52,035 bases of DNA from Taibaiella soli (lineage in GTDB: Bacteria > Bacteroidota > Bacteroidia > Chitinophagales > Chitinophagaceae). Each line of letters begins with the position of its first letter. Within the stretch, counting starts at the first letter, position 1. The position numbers were made by a program, and so were the translations under genes. Shown here piece after piece: positions 26,329-37,984 of this stretch. The notes under the pieces were generated by a model. The model was not told where the DNA came from. It did no database searches and was given only the letters and a program-made list of their open reading frames with translations. The stretch lies in contig NZ_QKTW01000001.1 in the NCBI RefSeq assembly GCF_003236175.1, forward strand, positions 27,589 to 79,623, read 5' to 3'.

Positions 26329-29187
26329 ATGGCTAAGAAAGAACAATTGCAGGATCAGAATGGATTCATTGAAGTGCTGGGTGCCAAAGTCCACAATCTC
26401 AAAAATTTAGACGTACGGATTCCAAAAAATAAGCTGGTTGTTATTACTGGTATTTCCGGCAGTGGTAAATCATCGCTTGCTTTCGACACCATTTTTGCCG
26501 AAGGTCAGCGCCGTTATATGGAAAGTTTTGCCGCGTATGCCCGTCAGTTTATGGGTGATCTCGACCGTCCGGATGTGGACAAGGTAAGTGGCTTGTCTCC
26601 GGTTATTTCCATCGAACAAAAAACGACCAACCGCAACCCACGTTCTACAGTGGGAACGGTAACGGAAGTGTACGATTTTATGCGTCTCCTGTACGCTCGT
26701 GTTGGAGAGGCATTTTCTTATAATACCGGCAAGAAAATGACCAAGTTTTCCGAAGAGGAAATCGTATCGCATATCTATGAAAATTTCTCCGGTAAGAAAA
26801 TTGCTTTGCTTGCACCATTAGTGCGTGGCCGTAAAGGACATTACCGCGAACTTTTTGAGCAATTGCGCAAACAAGGTTATCTGAAAGTGCGCATTGACGG
26901 TGAAATCACCGACCTCAAAGAACGCATGCAGCTGGATCGTTATAAAATCCACGATATTGAACTGGTAGTAGATCGCATGCTTGTGCAAGATGACGCGCAG
27001 GCGCGCTTGAGCCAAAGCATTCAAAAGTCTCTGCAAATGGGAAAAGATCTGATGTTTGTATTGAACACAGATAAAAACACCCTTGCACAATACTCCAAAC
27101 AACTGATGTGTGCGGACACCGGTCTTTCGTATGAAGAACCTTCGCCAAACACATTCTCGTTCAACTCACCTTATGGCGCTTGTCCACGTTGTAAAGGTCT
27201 GGGTAGTGTGTATCTCGTAAACATGGATGAAATTATTCCCGACCGGAATAAATCGATCAATGACGGGGGTATTGCACCACTCGGTTCTGAGCGTGATGCG
27301 TGGACTTATCAACAGGCAATGATTCTGGCGAAGAAGAATAAAATTCCGCTGAACAAGCCTATCAAAGATATTCCGCAAGCACAGATGAATATTCTGCTTT
27401 ATGGCAATGAAGAAGGCGTGCTTTCTTATACTGATGACGAATCAGAAGCTTACCACGAGCAGCTTGCAGAGCATCATCATAATTACGAAGGCATCATCAA
27501 TATGGTGCTGCGCTGGTTTAATGAAACCACTTCTGAAGCCATACGTGACTGGGCTGAAGGTTATATGCAGCTGAGCACTTGTCCGGAATGTAACGGCGCT
27601 CGTCTGAAGAAAGAAAGCCTTTGGTTTAAAGTTGATAATAAAAATGTTGCAGAGCTTTCGCAGCAATCATTGCAAGAACTAATGCAATGGTTTACCGGCA
27701 TCGAAGAACGACTGAGCGAAAAACAACGTGTGATCGCGAAAGATATTCTGAAAGAAATCCGCGATCGGCTGCATTTCCTGCTTGACGTAGGTTTACATTA
27801 TCTTACACTAGACCGTGCTACGCGAACACTGAGTGGTGGCGAATCACAGCGCATCCGACTGGCAACGCAAATTGGTTCGCAGCTTACGGGTATTACGTAC
27901 ATTCTCGATGAACCGAGTATTGGCCTGCACCAAAGAGATAATCACAAGTTGATTTCGGCGCTGCAAAACCTGCGCGACGGAGGCAACTCGGTGCTCGTTG
28001 TAGAACACGATAAAGATATTATGCTCGCTGCCGATCATCTCATCGATATTGGCCCTGCAGCGGGTATTCACGGTGGACGAATTGTAAGCCAGGGAACACC
28101 TGCGGAGGTAATCAAAGACAAAACCACAACTGCCGGTTTCTTAAATCATACTTTAAAAATCGCCGTACCGGAAGAACGAAGAAAAGGGAATGGCAACAAG
28201 CTAAAGCTAAAAGGCGCTACCGGCAACAATCTGAAGAATGTAAGCATTACATTACCGTTGGGCACATTTATCTGTATCAGCGGCGTATCCGGTAGTGGCA
28301 AAAGTACCTTGATCAATGAAACACTCTACCCTATTCTGGGTAAACATTGCTATCATAATTTCAAGCAACAGCCCATGCCGTACAAATCGGTTGAAGGCCT
28401 CGAAAAAATTGATAAAGTAATTGAAATTGATCAAAGCCCGATTGGCCGTACGCCGAGAAGCAATCCAGCAACATATTGTGGGTTCTTCAATGAAATTCGC
28501 CAGCTGTTTTCGCAAGTTCCGGAAGCAAAAATTCGCGGCTATAATGCAGGTCGTTTTTCATTTAATGTAAAAGGCGGTCGCTGTGAAGAATGCCAGGGCG
28601 GCGGCATGCGCGTGATTGAAATGAACTTCCTGCCGGATGTTTATGTGCCTTGCGAAAAATGTAATGGTCAGCGTTACAATCGTGAAACCCTGGAAATTCG
28701 CTACAAAGGAAAATCAATCGCTGATGTATTGAACATGACTGTTGCAGATGCGGTGGAATTTTTCATCAACGTACCATTCCTGCATCGTAAAATAAAAACA
28801 CTGGAAGATGTGGGTCTGGGTTATGTAACGCTTGGACAAAATGCGGTAACGCTTTCTGGTGGCGAAGCACAGCGTGTAAAACTTGCGACGGAATTATCTA
28901 AACGTGATACGGGTCAAACGATTTATATTCTTGATGAACCGACAACGGGTCTGCATTTCCAGGATATCGAACATCTGCTTACAGTGTTGAACAGATTGGT
29001 AGATCGCGGCAACACCGTATTAGTCATTGAACACAACCTTGATGTCGTAAAAGTGGCGGACTATGTAATTGACATGGGTCCTGAAGGCGGTGGTGGCGGT
29101 GGAAAAGTCGTTGGTGAAGGAACACCGGAAGTGATTGCGAAGATCAAGGAAAGCCATACGGGGCAGTACTTAAAACTGGAACTTTAG
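26329..29187 (+). CDS. uvrA: excinuclease ABC subunit UvrA, canonical
   Basis: A 952-residue damage-recognition ATPase of nucleotide excision repair. It follows the E. coli type closely: [35 protein letters not shown], the second ATP site [17 protein letters not shown], then [38 protein letters not shown] with the second zinc-module pair [10 protein letters not shown], signatures LSGGESQR and LSGGEAQR, and [10 protein letters not shown]. Only one Cys of the first pair of zinc module 1 remains (LMCADTG before CPRCKG), as in other Bacteroidota. The ATG at 26329 starts MAKKEQLQ. This is probably the main repair UvrA; the copy at 11257 is divergent. Confidence 0.95.
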   Translation: MAKKEQLQDQNGFIEVLGAKVHNLKNLDVRIPKNKLVVITGISGSGKSSLAFDTIFAEGQRRYMESFAAYARQFMGDLDRPDVDKVSGLSPVISIEQKTTNRNPRSTVGTVTEVYDFMRLLYARVGEAFSYNTGKKMTKFSEEEIVSHIYENFSGKKIALLAPLVRGRKGHYRELFEQLRKQGYLKVRIDGEITDLKERMQLDRYKIHDIELVVDRMLVQDDAQARLSQSIQKSLQMGKDLMFVLNTDKNTLAQYSKQLMCADTGLSYEEPSPNTFSFNSPYGACPRCKGLGSVYLVNMDEIIPDRNKSINDGGIAPLGSERDAWTYQQAMILAKKNKIPLNKPIKDIPQAQMNILLYGNEEGVLSYTDDESEAYHEQLAEHHHNYEGIINMVLRWFNETTSEAIRDWAEGYMQLSTCPECNGARLKKESLWFKVDNKNVAELSQQSLQELMQWFTGIEERLSEKQRVIAKDILKEIRDRLHFLLDVGLHYLTLDRATRTLSGGESQRIRLATQIGSQLTGITYILDEPSIGLHQRDNHKLISALQNLRDGGNSVLVVEHDKDIMLAADHLIDIGPAAGIHGGRIVSQGTPAEVIKDKTTTAGFLNHTLKIAVPEERRKGNGNKLKLKGATGNNLKNVSITLPLGTFICISGVSGSGKSTLINETLYPILGKHCYHNFKQQPMPYKSVEGLEKIDKVIEIDQSPIGRTPRSNPATYCGFFNEIRQLFSQVPEAKIRGYNAGRFSFNVKGGRCEECQGGGMRVIEMNFLPDVYVPCEKCNGQRYNRETLEIRYKGKSIADVLNMTVADAVEFFINVPFLHRKIKTLEDVGLGYVTLGQNAVTLSGGEAQRVKLATELSKRDTGQTIYILDEPTTGLHFQDIEHLLTVLNRLVDRGNTVLVIEHNLDVVKVADYVIDMGPEGGGGGGKVVGEGTPEVIAKIKESHTGQYLKLEL

Positions 29188-29623
29188 ATCGCTGAGTTAA
29201 TTTGGTGAAATGTGTTTAATATGAAGAATGTGCACCACACCATTTAATCACTGATTTCACAAAAAATGAAAATATAAACGTACGCGGCTGGCAGATTTCT
29301 GCTGGCCGTTTTTTTGTTTCATCCCTGGCCCCTGAAGGGGAATTCCTACGCGAGTATATTCACAGAGTTGAGCGAAATTTTTTTTAAGAGCGTGAGCCCC
29401 ATTATTTCGCGGGATATCTCCTACGTCGATATGACATTCTGGTTATACATCCACATTAATCATCGGATTATCGAATTATTGGACTTACAGTTGACATTTG
29501 ACGTTTCACGTTTGACCATTCCCCACATTAAACACATTATGCACATTAAATTACCGCATTCCTCAACATTACCGCATTGCCGCATTATTACGTATTTTCA
29601 CCCCACTTTTTTATTGCCACCGC
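29188..29623. other. 436-bp intergenic region with terminator and low-complexity spacer
   Basis: Holds the uvrA terminator (29285-29315), a CCCCTGAAGGGG motif (29331-29342) like the one at 38966-38977, and a word-repeat stretch (ACATTA/CCGCATTA) at 29520-29600. No gene. Confidence 0.4.
29285..29315 (+). terminator. intrinsic terminator downstream of uvrA
   Basis: Ten-pair stem CGGCTGGCAG / CTGCTGGCCG (two G-U pairs) with loop ATTT and seven Ts. Confidence 0.75.
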
Positions 29624-32600
29624 ATGAAGAAAATTTTACTGGCAATTGGTTTTGCCGCTAGTTCTATTACAAGTTTTGCGCAGCTCAACGATAACACGTA
29701 CCGCAGCAGCACCAATCCGCTTTACTGGCAGAATCGCAAGCCAGATGGGGCTTACTGGCAACAGGATGTTCATTACACGATCGACGCCAGGATTGATGAG
29801 ACCAACAATTCCATCAACGCTACCGAGCAACTGGAGTACTGGAATAATTCTCCGGACACGCTGCATTTTGTGTATTTCCACCTTTGGCAAAATGCATTTA
29901 TCAAAGGCTCCTACCTGCATAATCTCGAAAAAACGCTTCATCAAAAGACGGTTTTAGGGAAAAACGAAGCAGCCGGACTGGGCACAATTGTGGAAAATCT
30001 GAAAGTAAACGGTGCTGAAGTGAAATCCGAACTGGACAACTCCATTCTGAAAGTGTACCTGCCAAAACCTTTGTTGCCGAACAGCAAGGTTACATTCGCA
30101 ATGAATTTTACCACCTGGTATGATAAAGGCAGCACCCGCCGCCGCATGCAGATGTGGAACGCCTGGGGCGCTACACACTACAACGGTGTACAATGGTTCC
30201 CAAAAATTACCGTTTACGATCGCAAGTTTGGCTGGGATACTTACCAACATCTGAACAAGGAGTTTTACGGTGATTTCGGTTCTTATGATGTATCGCTCAA
30301 CTTCTCGTCCAACTATGTAGTAGAAGCTACAGGCGTGTTGGAAAACCGTTCAGAAGTATTGCCGGATGCACTCCGCGCCAAACTCGATATCAAAAATTTC
30401 GCGAATAAAAAATGGAACGAACCGCCATCCATTATTACTCCATATAATAAAAACGAGCGTAAGACATGGCGCTATCACGCCGATAACGTGCATGATTTTG
30501 CTTTCACTGCCGATCCTTCTTATCGCATTGGCGATACAACCTGGAATGGTATAGAATGTGTAGCAATCGCGCAAGAGCCCCACGCCTCAGGCTGGCAAAA
30601 CGGAGCTGAATACGTCGCAAAAATCATCAAGACTTTTTCTGAAGACATCGGCATGTATCAGTATCCGAAAATGGTAGCTGCTGATGCCAACGACGGCATG
30701 GAATACCCGATGCTGACATTAGACGGTGGTCGCGAACCTGGCTACAGAGGTTTGCTGGTGCATGAAATCGGCCACAACTGGTTTTATGGAATGGTGGGCA
30801 GCAATGAAACTTATCGTGCAGCTATGGACGAAGGTTTTACTCAATTCCTCACTGCATATGGACTTCGTCGTATTGATGGAGATACAATGGTAGTAGATCA
30901 ACCGAAATCAAAATTCAAACGCTGGCTGACTGAGCCAACAATTGCAGAAGAGCGTAATGTTTTCAGTGCCTATACTTATGATGCGTTGAACCAAACCGAA
31001 ACGCCGATCAATACACATTCTAATGACTTTAACGATGCATTAGGCCATGAAGGTGGTTACCGTCAGGTATATTTCAAAACAGCGACGATGCTGTACAATT
31101 TGCAATACACGCTGGGCGATTCATTGTTCCTGGCAACGATGCAACATTATTTCAAACAATGGCGTTTCGGCCATCCATACTTTGAAGATTTCCGCGCTTC
31201 CGTGATTCAATTCACACACGCCGATCTCAACTGGTTTTTCGATCAATGGTTTGAAACAACAAAAACGATCGATTACAAAATTGGTAAGATCCGCAAAATC
31301 GACGGACGTGACAGCTTTGCCATTCGTCTGCAACGTGTAGGCAAAATGCAGATGCCAATTGATTTTACAGTAACTGCGAAAAATGGCGAGAAACATAGCT
31401 TCTATGTTTCCAACGATTGGTTTACGAAACAAACAGATGCAACGGTTTTACCGAAATGGTATGGCTGGAGCAAGATTCAACCAACCTACGACGCACATGT
31501 GTACATTCCGTCTGGCATTCGTCGTGTACAATTAGATACCACATTCCGCCTGGCCGATGTAGATTATGAAAACAATTACAAATCACGCGGATTACCGGTT
31601 GCGCCACAATCCATCAAACTAAAGCTGGACGGCGGCTTCAACATGCCGAATGACCGTCGTTATTATCGCATGTATATCCGTCCTGATCTTTGGTGGAACT
31701 CAGTAGATGGCGTTAAAGCAGGTGTACATTTTGAAGGAGATTATTTCGGTAGCCTGCATAAAATAGATGCAACGGTTTGGTGGAATACGCACGTAGGTCA
31801 GGAAGGTCAATACCAAAGCTTAAAAAGTGAAGGATGGTATGCGCGCTACCTGCCATTGAGTTATACGTTCAATTATGTTTCGCCGCTTACTCGTCGCTAT
31901 GCAAAACTGCAACTGCAAATCAACAGCCGTATTCTGGATGGTTTGAATTATCACCGTGCAGGTTTTAACTGGTTACCGAATGCAGCAAACACCGTGCAGC
32001 TATACGGACAAACAATGTGGCGTCAGTTAAATTACGATCTGGACTATCTGCTGTACCCACAAGAATGGAGCAGTAAAATGGCACATCCGAATTCATCACT
32101 GAATCTCGCATGGAATCACCGCTATCATTACGTTCACGGCGATGGTAACTATACGTTCAGCTTCCGTGCACCTTTCTTCACCGGCAACAACAGCAAAGCA
32201 TTTAACTATAGCTATGCACAGATCGAAGCCGTGAACTATAACAAACTTGACAAACTCGAAATCCGCACTCGCCTCTTTGGCCGTTATGGTACCGGTTCCA
32301 ATATTCCGTATGAAAGCGCTTTGTTCTTAGCTGGCGCAAATCCGGAGCAAATGATGGAAGACAAGTACACACGCAGCCAGGGTTTTGTACCGGACGACTG
32401 GCAAGGTTATTCCCGTTATGATGTAAACCATTTCCAGCAAGGCGGTGGACTAAACCTTCGCGGTTACGCCGGCTATTTTGCGGCAGACGAACGCAACGGC
32501 AATGTGATGGTAGCTTATAAAGGTCGCAGTGGTGCTTCCGCAAACCTGGAAGTAGATGTAGATGATTATATTCCGCTGAAGCCACGCCTGACGCGCAACT

Positions 32601-32884
32601 GGCTGCACGCAGACCTGTACGCCTTTGCAGACGCGGGCCTGATGGAATTGAGCAATTACCAGTCTTCTGATTTTACCCAGATCACACCAACGACAATGTG
32701 GAGTGATATCCGTTTTGATGCCGGTGCCGGTATTGCATTCACTATTAAAAAATGGGGCATCTTCGATAAAGCGAAACCATTAACGCTGCGCTTTGACGTA
32801 CCGCTGTTCCTGAATCGTCCGCCGTATGCCAATCCGCAATACACAACATTCCGTTATGTAATCGGTATCAACAGGACATTCTAA
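29624..32884 (+). CDS. M1 family metallopeptidase fused to a C-terminal outer-membrane barrel-like domain
   Basis: A 1086-residue exported protein. Signal peptide MKKILLAIGFAASSITSFAQ; M1 N-terminal fold with the substrate-anchoring stretch DGMEYPMLTLDGG; zinc site HEIGHNW (His380, Glu381, His384) and Glu403 in DEGFTQF, the exact HExxH-x18-E of the family. The M1 part ends near residue 640. The last ~430 residues are different: alternating strands, LNLRGYAGYFA (~945) recalling the L/V-RGF/Y motif of Omp85 barrels, DVPLFLNRPPYA, and a terminal Phe (YVIGINRTF), the usual end of an outer-membrane barrel. It is therefore probably a surface- or periplasm-facing aminopeptidase tethered by its own barrel. 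Alone on its strand, with a terminator after it. Confidence 0.85.
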   Translation: MKKILLAIGFAASSITSFAQLNDNTYRSSTNPLYWQNRKPDGAYWQQDVHYTIDARIDETNNSINATEQLEYWNNSPDTLHFVYFHLWQNAFIKGSYLHNLEKTLHQKTVLGKNEAAGLGTIVENLKVNGAEVKSELDNSILKVYLPKPLLPNSKVTFAMNFTTWYDKGSTRRRMQMWNAWGATHYNGVQWFPKITVYDRKFGWDTYQHLNKEFYGDFGSYDVSLNFSSNYVVEATGVLENRSEVLPDALRAKLDIKNFANKKWNEPPSIITPYNKNERKTWRYHADNVHDFAFTADPSYRIGDTTWNGIECVAIAQEPHASGWQNGAEYVAKIIKTFSEDIGMYQYPKMVAADANDGMEYPMLTLDGGREPGYRGLLVHEIGHNWFYGMVGSNETYRAAMDEGFTQFLTAYGLRRIDGDTMVVDQPKSKFKRWLTEPTIAEERNVFSAYTYDALNQTETPINTHSNDFNDALGHEGGYRQVYFKTATMLYNLQYTLGDSLFLATMQHYFKQWRFGHPYFEDFRASVIQFTHADLNWFFDQWFETTKTIDYKIGKIRKIDGRDSFAIRLQRVGKMQMPIDFTVTAKNGEKHSFYVSNDWFTKQTDATVLPKWYGWSKIQPTYDAHVYIPSGIRRVQLDTTFRLADVDYENNYKSRGLPVAPQSIKLKLDGGFNMPNDRRYYRMYIRPDLWWNSVDGVKAGVHFEGDYFGSLHKIDATVWWNTHVGQEGQYQSLKSEGWYARYLPLSYTFNYVSPLTRRYAKLQLQINSRILDGLNYHRAGFNWLPNAANTVQLYGQTMWRQLNYDLDYLLYPQEWSSKMAHPNSSLNLAWNHRYHYVHGDGNYTFSFRAPFFTGNNSKAFNYSYAQIEAVNYNKLDKLEIRTRLFGRYGTGSNIPYESALFLAGANPEQMMEDKYTRSQGFVPDDWQGYSRYDVNHFQQGGGLNLRGYAGYFAADERNGNVMVAYKGRSGASANLEVDVDDYIPLKPRLTRNWLHADLYAFADAGLMELSNYQSSDFTQITPTTMWSDIRFDAGAGIAFTIKKWGIFDKAKPLTLRFDVPLFLNRPPYANPQYTTFRYVIGINRTF

Positions 32885-32908
32885 ATGATCTCAACCTTAA
32901 AATAAAAA

Positions 32909-32942
32909 TCCCTCTCCAAGATATCATGGAGAGGGACTTTTG
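32909..32942 (+). terminator. intrinsic terminator of the M1 peptidase gene
   Basis: TCCCTCTCCA / TGGAGAGGGA stem with an 8-base loop and CTTTT after it. The A-rich left side could also serve the convergent lipoprotein gene. Confidence 0.8.
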
Positions 32943-32968
32943 CTTTATAGATATTTTATCTGGCAGTA

Positions 32969-33424
32969 TTATTGCTGCGTCAATACAGCAGAGGTTCTTA
33001 CTGTATCAGATTTCATTGAACTAGTGTTGGTACGTTTTACTAACGCATCAGAAAGCGTCACACTCATTTTGCCATTGCTGATGGTAACATTTGCAGTACC
33101 TGCGTTGTCAATTGACTCGTAAATTGATTTTACGCCACCTTGAGTAACCGCAGTAATCTTGATCTGATTATCCGCCTCAACGTCATCCACAATATTAAAC
33201 GTACCACCAATCACAGGTACGATGTTGAACTGAATCGTGTAGACGTTTGTCTGATCAGTAGAAGCCAACACAGAGTAACCTGCAGCGTCAGACTTTGACA
33301 CAATGGTCGGATTGTAAGTGGCGCCCGCCAGTGTAAATGAATTTGAAGGGCCATTATCGTCCTTTTTGCAGGATGTCGCAAAAATTACGGACAGGGTTGC
33401 AGCGCCAAGCAGGATCTTTTTCAT
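32969..33424 (-). CDS. small lipoprotein, paralogue of the neighbour at 33688
   Basis: A 151-residue lipoprotein of unknown function: MKKILLGAATLSVIFATSCKK with lipobox ATSC (Cys19), then a compact all-beta-looking domain (FTLAGATYNPTIVSK, YTIQFNIVPVIGGTFNIVDD, NVTISNGKMSVTLSDA). It shares its layout with the next gene upstream (FTLAGATYNP / YTLAGTTYNP; GGTFNIV / NGTYKIV; NGKMSVTL / GGKVTVVV). I chose the ATG at 33424 because it begins the lipoprotein signal; a start at 33544 would run through the shared promoter block. No family is recognised. Confidence 0.85.
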   Translation of the reverse strand: MKKILLGAATLSVIFATSCKKDDNGPSNSFTLAGATYNPTIVSKSDAAGYSVLASTDQTNVYTIQFNIVPVIGGTFNIVDDVEADNQIKITAVTQGGVKSIYESIDNAGTANVTISNGKMSVTLSDALVKRTNTSSMKSDTVRTSAVLTQQ

Positions 33425-33452
33425 TATAAAATATTTAGAGGTGTTTCTTTTT

Positions 33453-33476
33453 GTGGCGTAAATAAAGAGGTATTTT
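33453..33476 (-). promoter_or_regulatory. duplicated upstream block, copy 1
   Basis: A 24-base block identical to 34191-34214, 28 bases before the start of the lipoprotein gene; both copies are preceded by GGGGTTG plus an ATTTCTT/AAATCTT-like stretch. It probably holds the promoter or leader shared by the two paralogues. Confidence 0.5.
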
Positions 33477-33634
33477 CCAAGAAATCCAACCCCTAATAAG
33501 GCTATTTTTCCGTTAAAAGCCCCATGCCAACACATACTTCGCACTGTCTCCGCGCTGAAAAAAGGAACATCCGCCTGTCTATGAAAACATTATCTGCATA
33601 ATGCGTTTCACGTTTACAGGAAATGCACAGCCAT

Positions 33635-33666
33635 AAAAAAAGGTCCACACATCCGTGTGAACCTTT
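33635..33666 (-). terminator. intrinsic terminator of the lipoprotein gene at 33688
   Basis: On the minus strand AAAGGTTCACAC pairs with GTGTGGACCTTT around GGAT, then a T run. Confidence 0.85.
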
Positions 33667-33687
33667 CCTATTTATCTTTTTGACAGA

Positions 33688-34161
33688 CTAGTTTTCAACC
33701 AGTGTACCGGAGATTTTCACTGTATCCTGTACGGTATTAACGCTGCGCATTGCAGAGATTTCAGGAACAACTACAGTGACTTTACCACCATTAACGGTAA
33801 CAGTAGCTGTCGCTGCGGAAGTTGCCAGGCTTGTGTAAGCAGCCATACCCGTTCCACTTACTGCTGTAGCCAAAATAGCCACTTCATCAGCAGCAGTTGG
33901 TGCTACAGTAACGATCTTGTAAGTACCGTTCGCTGTAGGCATTGTCTGGAACGTTGTTGAAAATGAATTACCACTTTGATCAAGACCAGTAAGAGATCCC
34001 AGATTTCCGCCTGTTCCTCTAACAGTGCTGGATGGATTGTAGGTAGTACCAGCTAATGTATAAGTGCTGGTGCCAGATGGACCGCTTTTATCGTCGTTCT
34101 TTTTGCAAGATGTTGCGAACATTACGGAAAGGGCTGCGGCGCCGAGTAATACTTTTCTCAT
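33688..34161 (-). CDS. small lipoprotein, paralogue of the neighbour at 32969
   Basis: A 157-residue lipoprotein of unknown function: MRKVLLGAAALSVMFATSCKK (lipobox ATSC, Cys19), a Gly/Ser linker, and a domain of the same type as in the gene at 32969 (YTLAGTTYNPSSTVRG, FQTMPTANGTYKIV, ATVTVNGGKVTVVVPEI, VKISGTLVEN). Each paralogue has its own terminator and its own copy of the leader block, so the duplication took the whole transcription unit. It probably faces the periplasm. Confidence 0.85.
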   Translation of the reverse strand: MRKVLLGAAALSVMFATSCKKNDDKSGPSGTSTYTLAGTTYNPSSTVRGTGGNLGSLTGLDQSGNSFSTTFQTMPTANGTYKIVTVAPTAADEVAILATAVSGTGMAAYTSLATSAATATVTVNGGKVTVVVPEISAMRSVNTVQDTVKISGTLVEN

Positions 34162-34190
34162 TTTAAAAATGTTTTAGAAGGTGTTTTTTG

Positions 34191-34214
34191 GTGGCGTAAA
34201 TAAAGAGGTATTTT
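34191..34214 (-). promoter_or_regulatory. duplicated upstream block, copy 2
   Basis: Identical 24 bases to 33453-33476, 29 bases before the start of the lipoprotein gene at 33688-34161. Confidence 0.5.
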
Positions 34215-34374
34215 TTAAGATTTGCAACCCCAACTATGTTGTTTTTTTCTTCAAAAACCTTGATTTAACTCATTCTTATTGTTAAAACGCTGTTGAGGGC
34301 AATTGTACAAAAAGGCTATTTCTTTAATACGTTTCACTCCTTTTTAAGAAAATAATAGTTTTTGGGGAGGAATG

Positions 34375-34391
34375 TTGGCACAGTCTTTTGA
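34375..34391 (+). promoter_or_regulatory. sigma-54-like promoter candidate
   Basis: TTGGCACAGTCTTTTGA resembles the -24/-12 form TTGGCAC-N5-TTGCA, with the -12 GC degenerate. It is 28 bases before the start of the small membrane protein gene. Confidence 0.3.
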
Positions 34392-34419
34392 GGTTCTAAT
34401 TGAACCAAAAACTATAATC

Positions 34420-34572
34420 ATGAGATCGCTATTGTATATCATCGCCGTGATTTTGCTCATAGGCTGGTTGTTAGGTGCTTTTGTATGGAATGCAGGCAGC
34501 ATCATTTATATCTTACTCGTACTGGCCATTATATCTTTTTTATTGGGTGTCATCAGAAGAGGCGAAGTGTAG
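34420..34572 (+). CDS. small two-helix membrane protein, lmo0937 family
   Basis: A 50-residue protein, MRSLLYIIAVILLIGWLLGA then FVWNAGSIIYILLVLAIISF and LLGVIRRG: two membrane helices with a short FVWNAG turn, the exact plan of lmo0937/DUF5670 proteins, which are widespread in Bacteroidota and often stress-linked. I chose the ATG at 34420 because upstream starts only add promoter sequence. Confidence 0.88.
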   Translation: MRSLLYIIAVILLIGWLLGAFVWNAGSIIYILLVLAIISFLLGVIRRGEV

Positions 34573-34681
34573 ATCAAACAGTCAGGATTTTGTAAAAGAA
34601 TAGTAAGCCGGTTGCGGGAGCAGCGGGCTTTACTTGCAAATAGTTTATCTATGATATATCTTAGGAGAAATCCCTGTCGAG

Positions 34682-35368
34682 ATGCGTATCTCTATTTATC
34701 TTCTTTCTTTTCTGATCTTCATTGCCGCCTGCAAAAAAGAAGATCCAGGTCCGTTACATTATTTTGTATTGCCGGCAGATTCAGATTGTGCACCAGTGCT
34801 GTTGGACAGCTTTCCGCTTACACAGGGCCATGTTTGGATTTATGACAGCGGCGACACAATGAGGACCCTTGCGGACACAATTATCAATGGCAGCAAAACG
34901 ACCAAACTCTGCATAGGACAAGGGGCCAATCTCGTCAATTATCATTTGAAGAATGCCAGCGATGGATTTTGGAATCTTGCGTTCCCACTTGATTCTGCCA
35001 CGCCTCGAAATGCAGGATTAAGTGCCTATTTATATGATATGAATTCAGTTGGCAATAGCCTGAACGCAGTCCCTATCAGGCTCATGAAATTCCCGATAGT
35101 ACTCAACGACACTTTTTCCTCCGGCGAAAATTATTTTGGGGAATATTATCAATCTCAATGGATAACCTTTAAAAGAATTACAACTGTAGCCGGGACATTT
35201 GATTGTGCTGTTTTAAAAGTACAAAGCAGCGGCGCACAATCCTGGTACAGATATTATTCCACCAAAGGATTAGTAAGAGAAATTTCAGTAGTTACGTTTG
35301 GCTCGAAAGCGAAAGACGATCCTGGTTTTTACTACAGCACTACAGATCTGATCAGCATCAATTTCTGA
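34682..35368 (+). CDS. lipoprotein of unknown function
   Basis: A 228-residue lipoprotein: MRISIYLLSFLIFIAACKKE (lipobox IAAC, Cys17), then a beta-rich domain with LDSFPLTQGHVWIYDSGDT, RLMKFPIVLNDTFSSGENYF, ITTVAGTFDCAVLKV and YYSTKGLVREI. This pattern (a preset target value, the VAGTFDC step, then SYYSKGLVR) is common in Bacteroidota lipoproteins of unknown role. Monocistronic on the plus strand; convergent with purF. Confidence 0.83.
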   Translation: MRISIYLLSFLIFIAACKKEDPGPLHYFVLPADSDCAPVLLDSFPLTQGHVWIYDSGDTMRTLADTIINGSKTTKLCIGQGANLVNYHLKNASDGFWNLAFPLDSATPRNAGLSAYLYDMNSVGNSLNAVPIRLMKFPIVLNDTFSSGENYFGEYYQSQWITFKRITTVAGTFDCAVLKVQSSGAQSWYRYYSTKGLVREISVVTFGSKAKDDPGFYYSTTDLISINF

Positions 35369-35372
35369 CATA

Positions 35373-35403
35373 AAAAAGCCCCCGCAGCAAGTACTGTGGG
35401 GGC
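35373..35403 (-). terminator. intrinsic terminator of purF
   Basis: GCCCCCGCAG / CTGTGGGGGC stem (35378-35387 with 35394-35403), followed on the minus strand by TTTTTT; it lies between the convergent lipoprotein gene and purF. Confidence 0.85.
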
Positions 35404-35425
35404 CTATAATTTAAACCAGCAGCGA

Positions 35426-37264
<1,839 letters not shown>

Positions 37265-37271
37265 GAGGCTG

Positions 37272-37279
37272 CAAAGATA
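37272..37279 (-). promoter_or_regulatory. -7 promoter element TATCTTTG of purF
   Basis: Exact TAnnTTTG on the minus strand, with TTTT 19 bases upstream in place of TTTG. It ends only 7 bases before the purF ATG, so the transcript would start at or next to the start codon. Confidence 0.6.
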
Positions 37280-37984
37280 CTAAGCTTTGGCAATCTTTAA
37301 AATTTCAGTGTATCGGTAATGGTTATATGAGGATTTTCGCTCGGCAGGATTCTTTAATTCAATATTAAGTATTGTGAGAATCAGAATGGCAACACCAAAT
37401 ACTAACAAACAGAGCGACGAGAATTTATGCAAGTACATAATTTTCCGCAAGGTGAGCTTTCTGCGAATGGAATCCGCCAATATAACTTTCAGTAAATCAA
37501 CACCTAAAACCAATCCCAGACAACAACCGAAAAATATAAACCGGTAAAAACCGACCTCAGCCGCAGTAGCCGTAGCTGCCAATATCCATTGCAAAATAAG
37601 TGCGGGATTTAGTGTATTCAACAGAAATCCGCTTCCCCATATCTTGAAATATTCGCTTTTATTGATAGTAACTTTTTTGGTAGACGGTCGCTGGGGTTTG
37701 TATTTTTTTAATAAACCTACCGCTCCTGCAATCATCAAGGCAGCAGCTGCGAGATAAGAAAGCGTACGTGCATATTGATGAAACCACTGCAACCATGGCG
37801 TAGCCATATTGGCAATAGTCACGTACATAATATCACTGAACGAAACCCCCAATACGAACGCTACCCCCGCTTTGTAGCTGTGGTTAAGACTGTAACGGAT
37901 TATAGCAAACAGAGTTGGGCCGACCGAAATGGCCATAAACAGGCCAAGTGACAAGCCACCAACGACAGCTGAGGTTATTTGCAT
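37280..37984 (-). CDS. LysE-type amino acid/metabolite exporter
   Basis: A 234-residue inner-membrane protein with six hydrophobic segments: GLSLGLFMAISVGPTLFAII, AGVAFVLGVSFSDIMYV, TLSYLAAAALMIAGAVGLL, FLLNTLNPALILQWILAA, YRFIFFGCCLGLVLGVDLLK and FSSLCLLVFGVAILILTILN. The N-terminal GPT and the central NTLNPALILQW are LysE/RhtB family positions. The exported substrate cannot be told. Upstream of purF on the same strand, but purF seems to have its own promoter. Confidence 0.85.
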   Translation of the reverse strand: MQITSAVVGGLSLGLFMAISVGPTLFAIIRYSLNHSYKAGVAFVLGVSFSDIMYVTIANMATPWLQWFHQYARTLSYLAAAALMIAGAVGLLKKYKPQRPSTKKVTINKSEYFKIWGSGFLLNTLNPALILQWILAATATAAEVGFYRFIFFGCCLGLVLGVDLLKVILADSIRRKLTLRKIMYLHKFSSLCLLVFGVAILILTILNIELKNPAERKSSYNHYRYTEILKIAKA

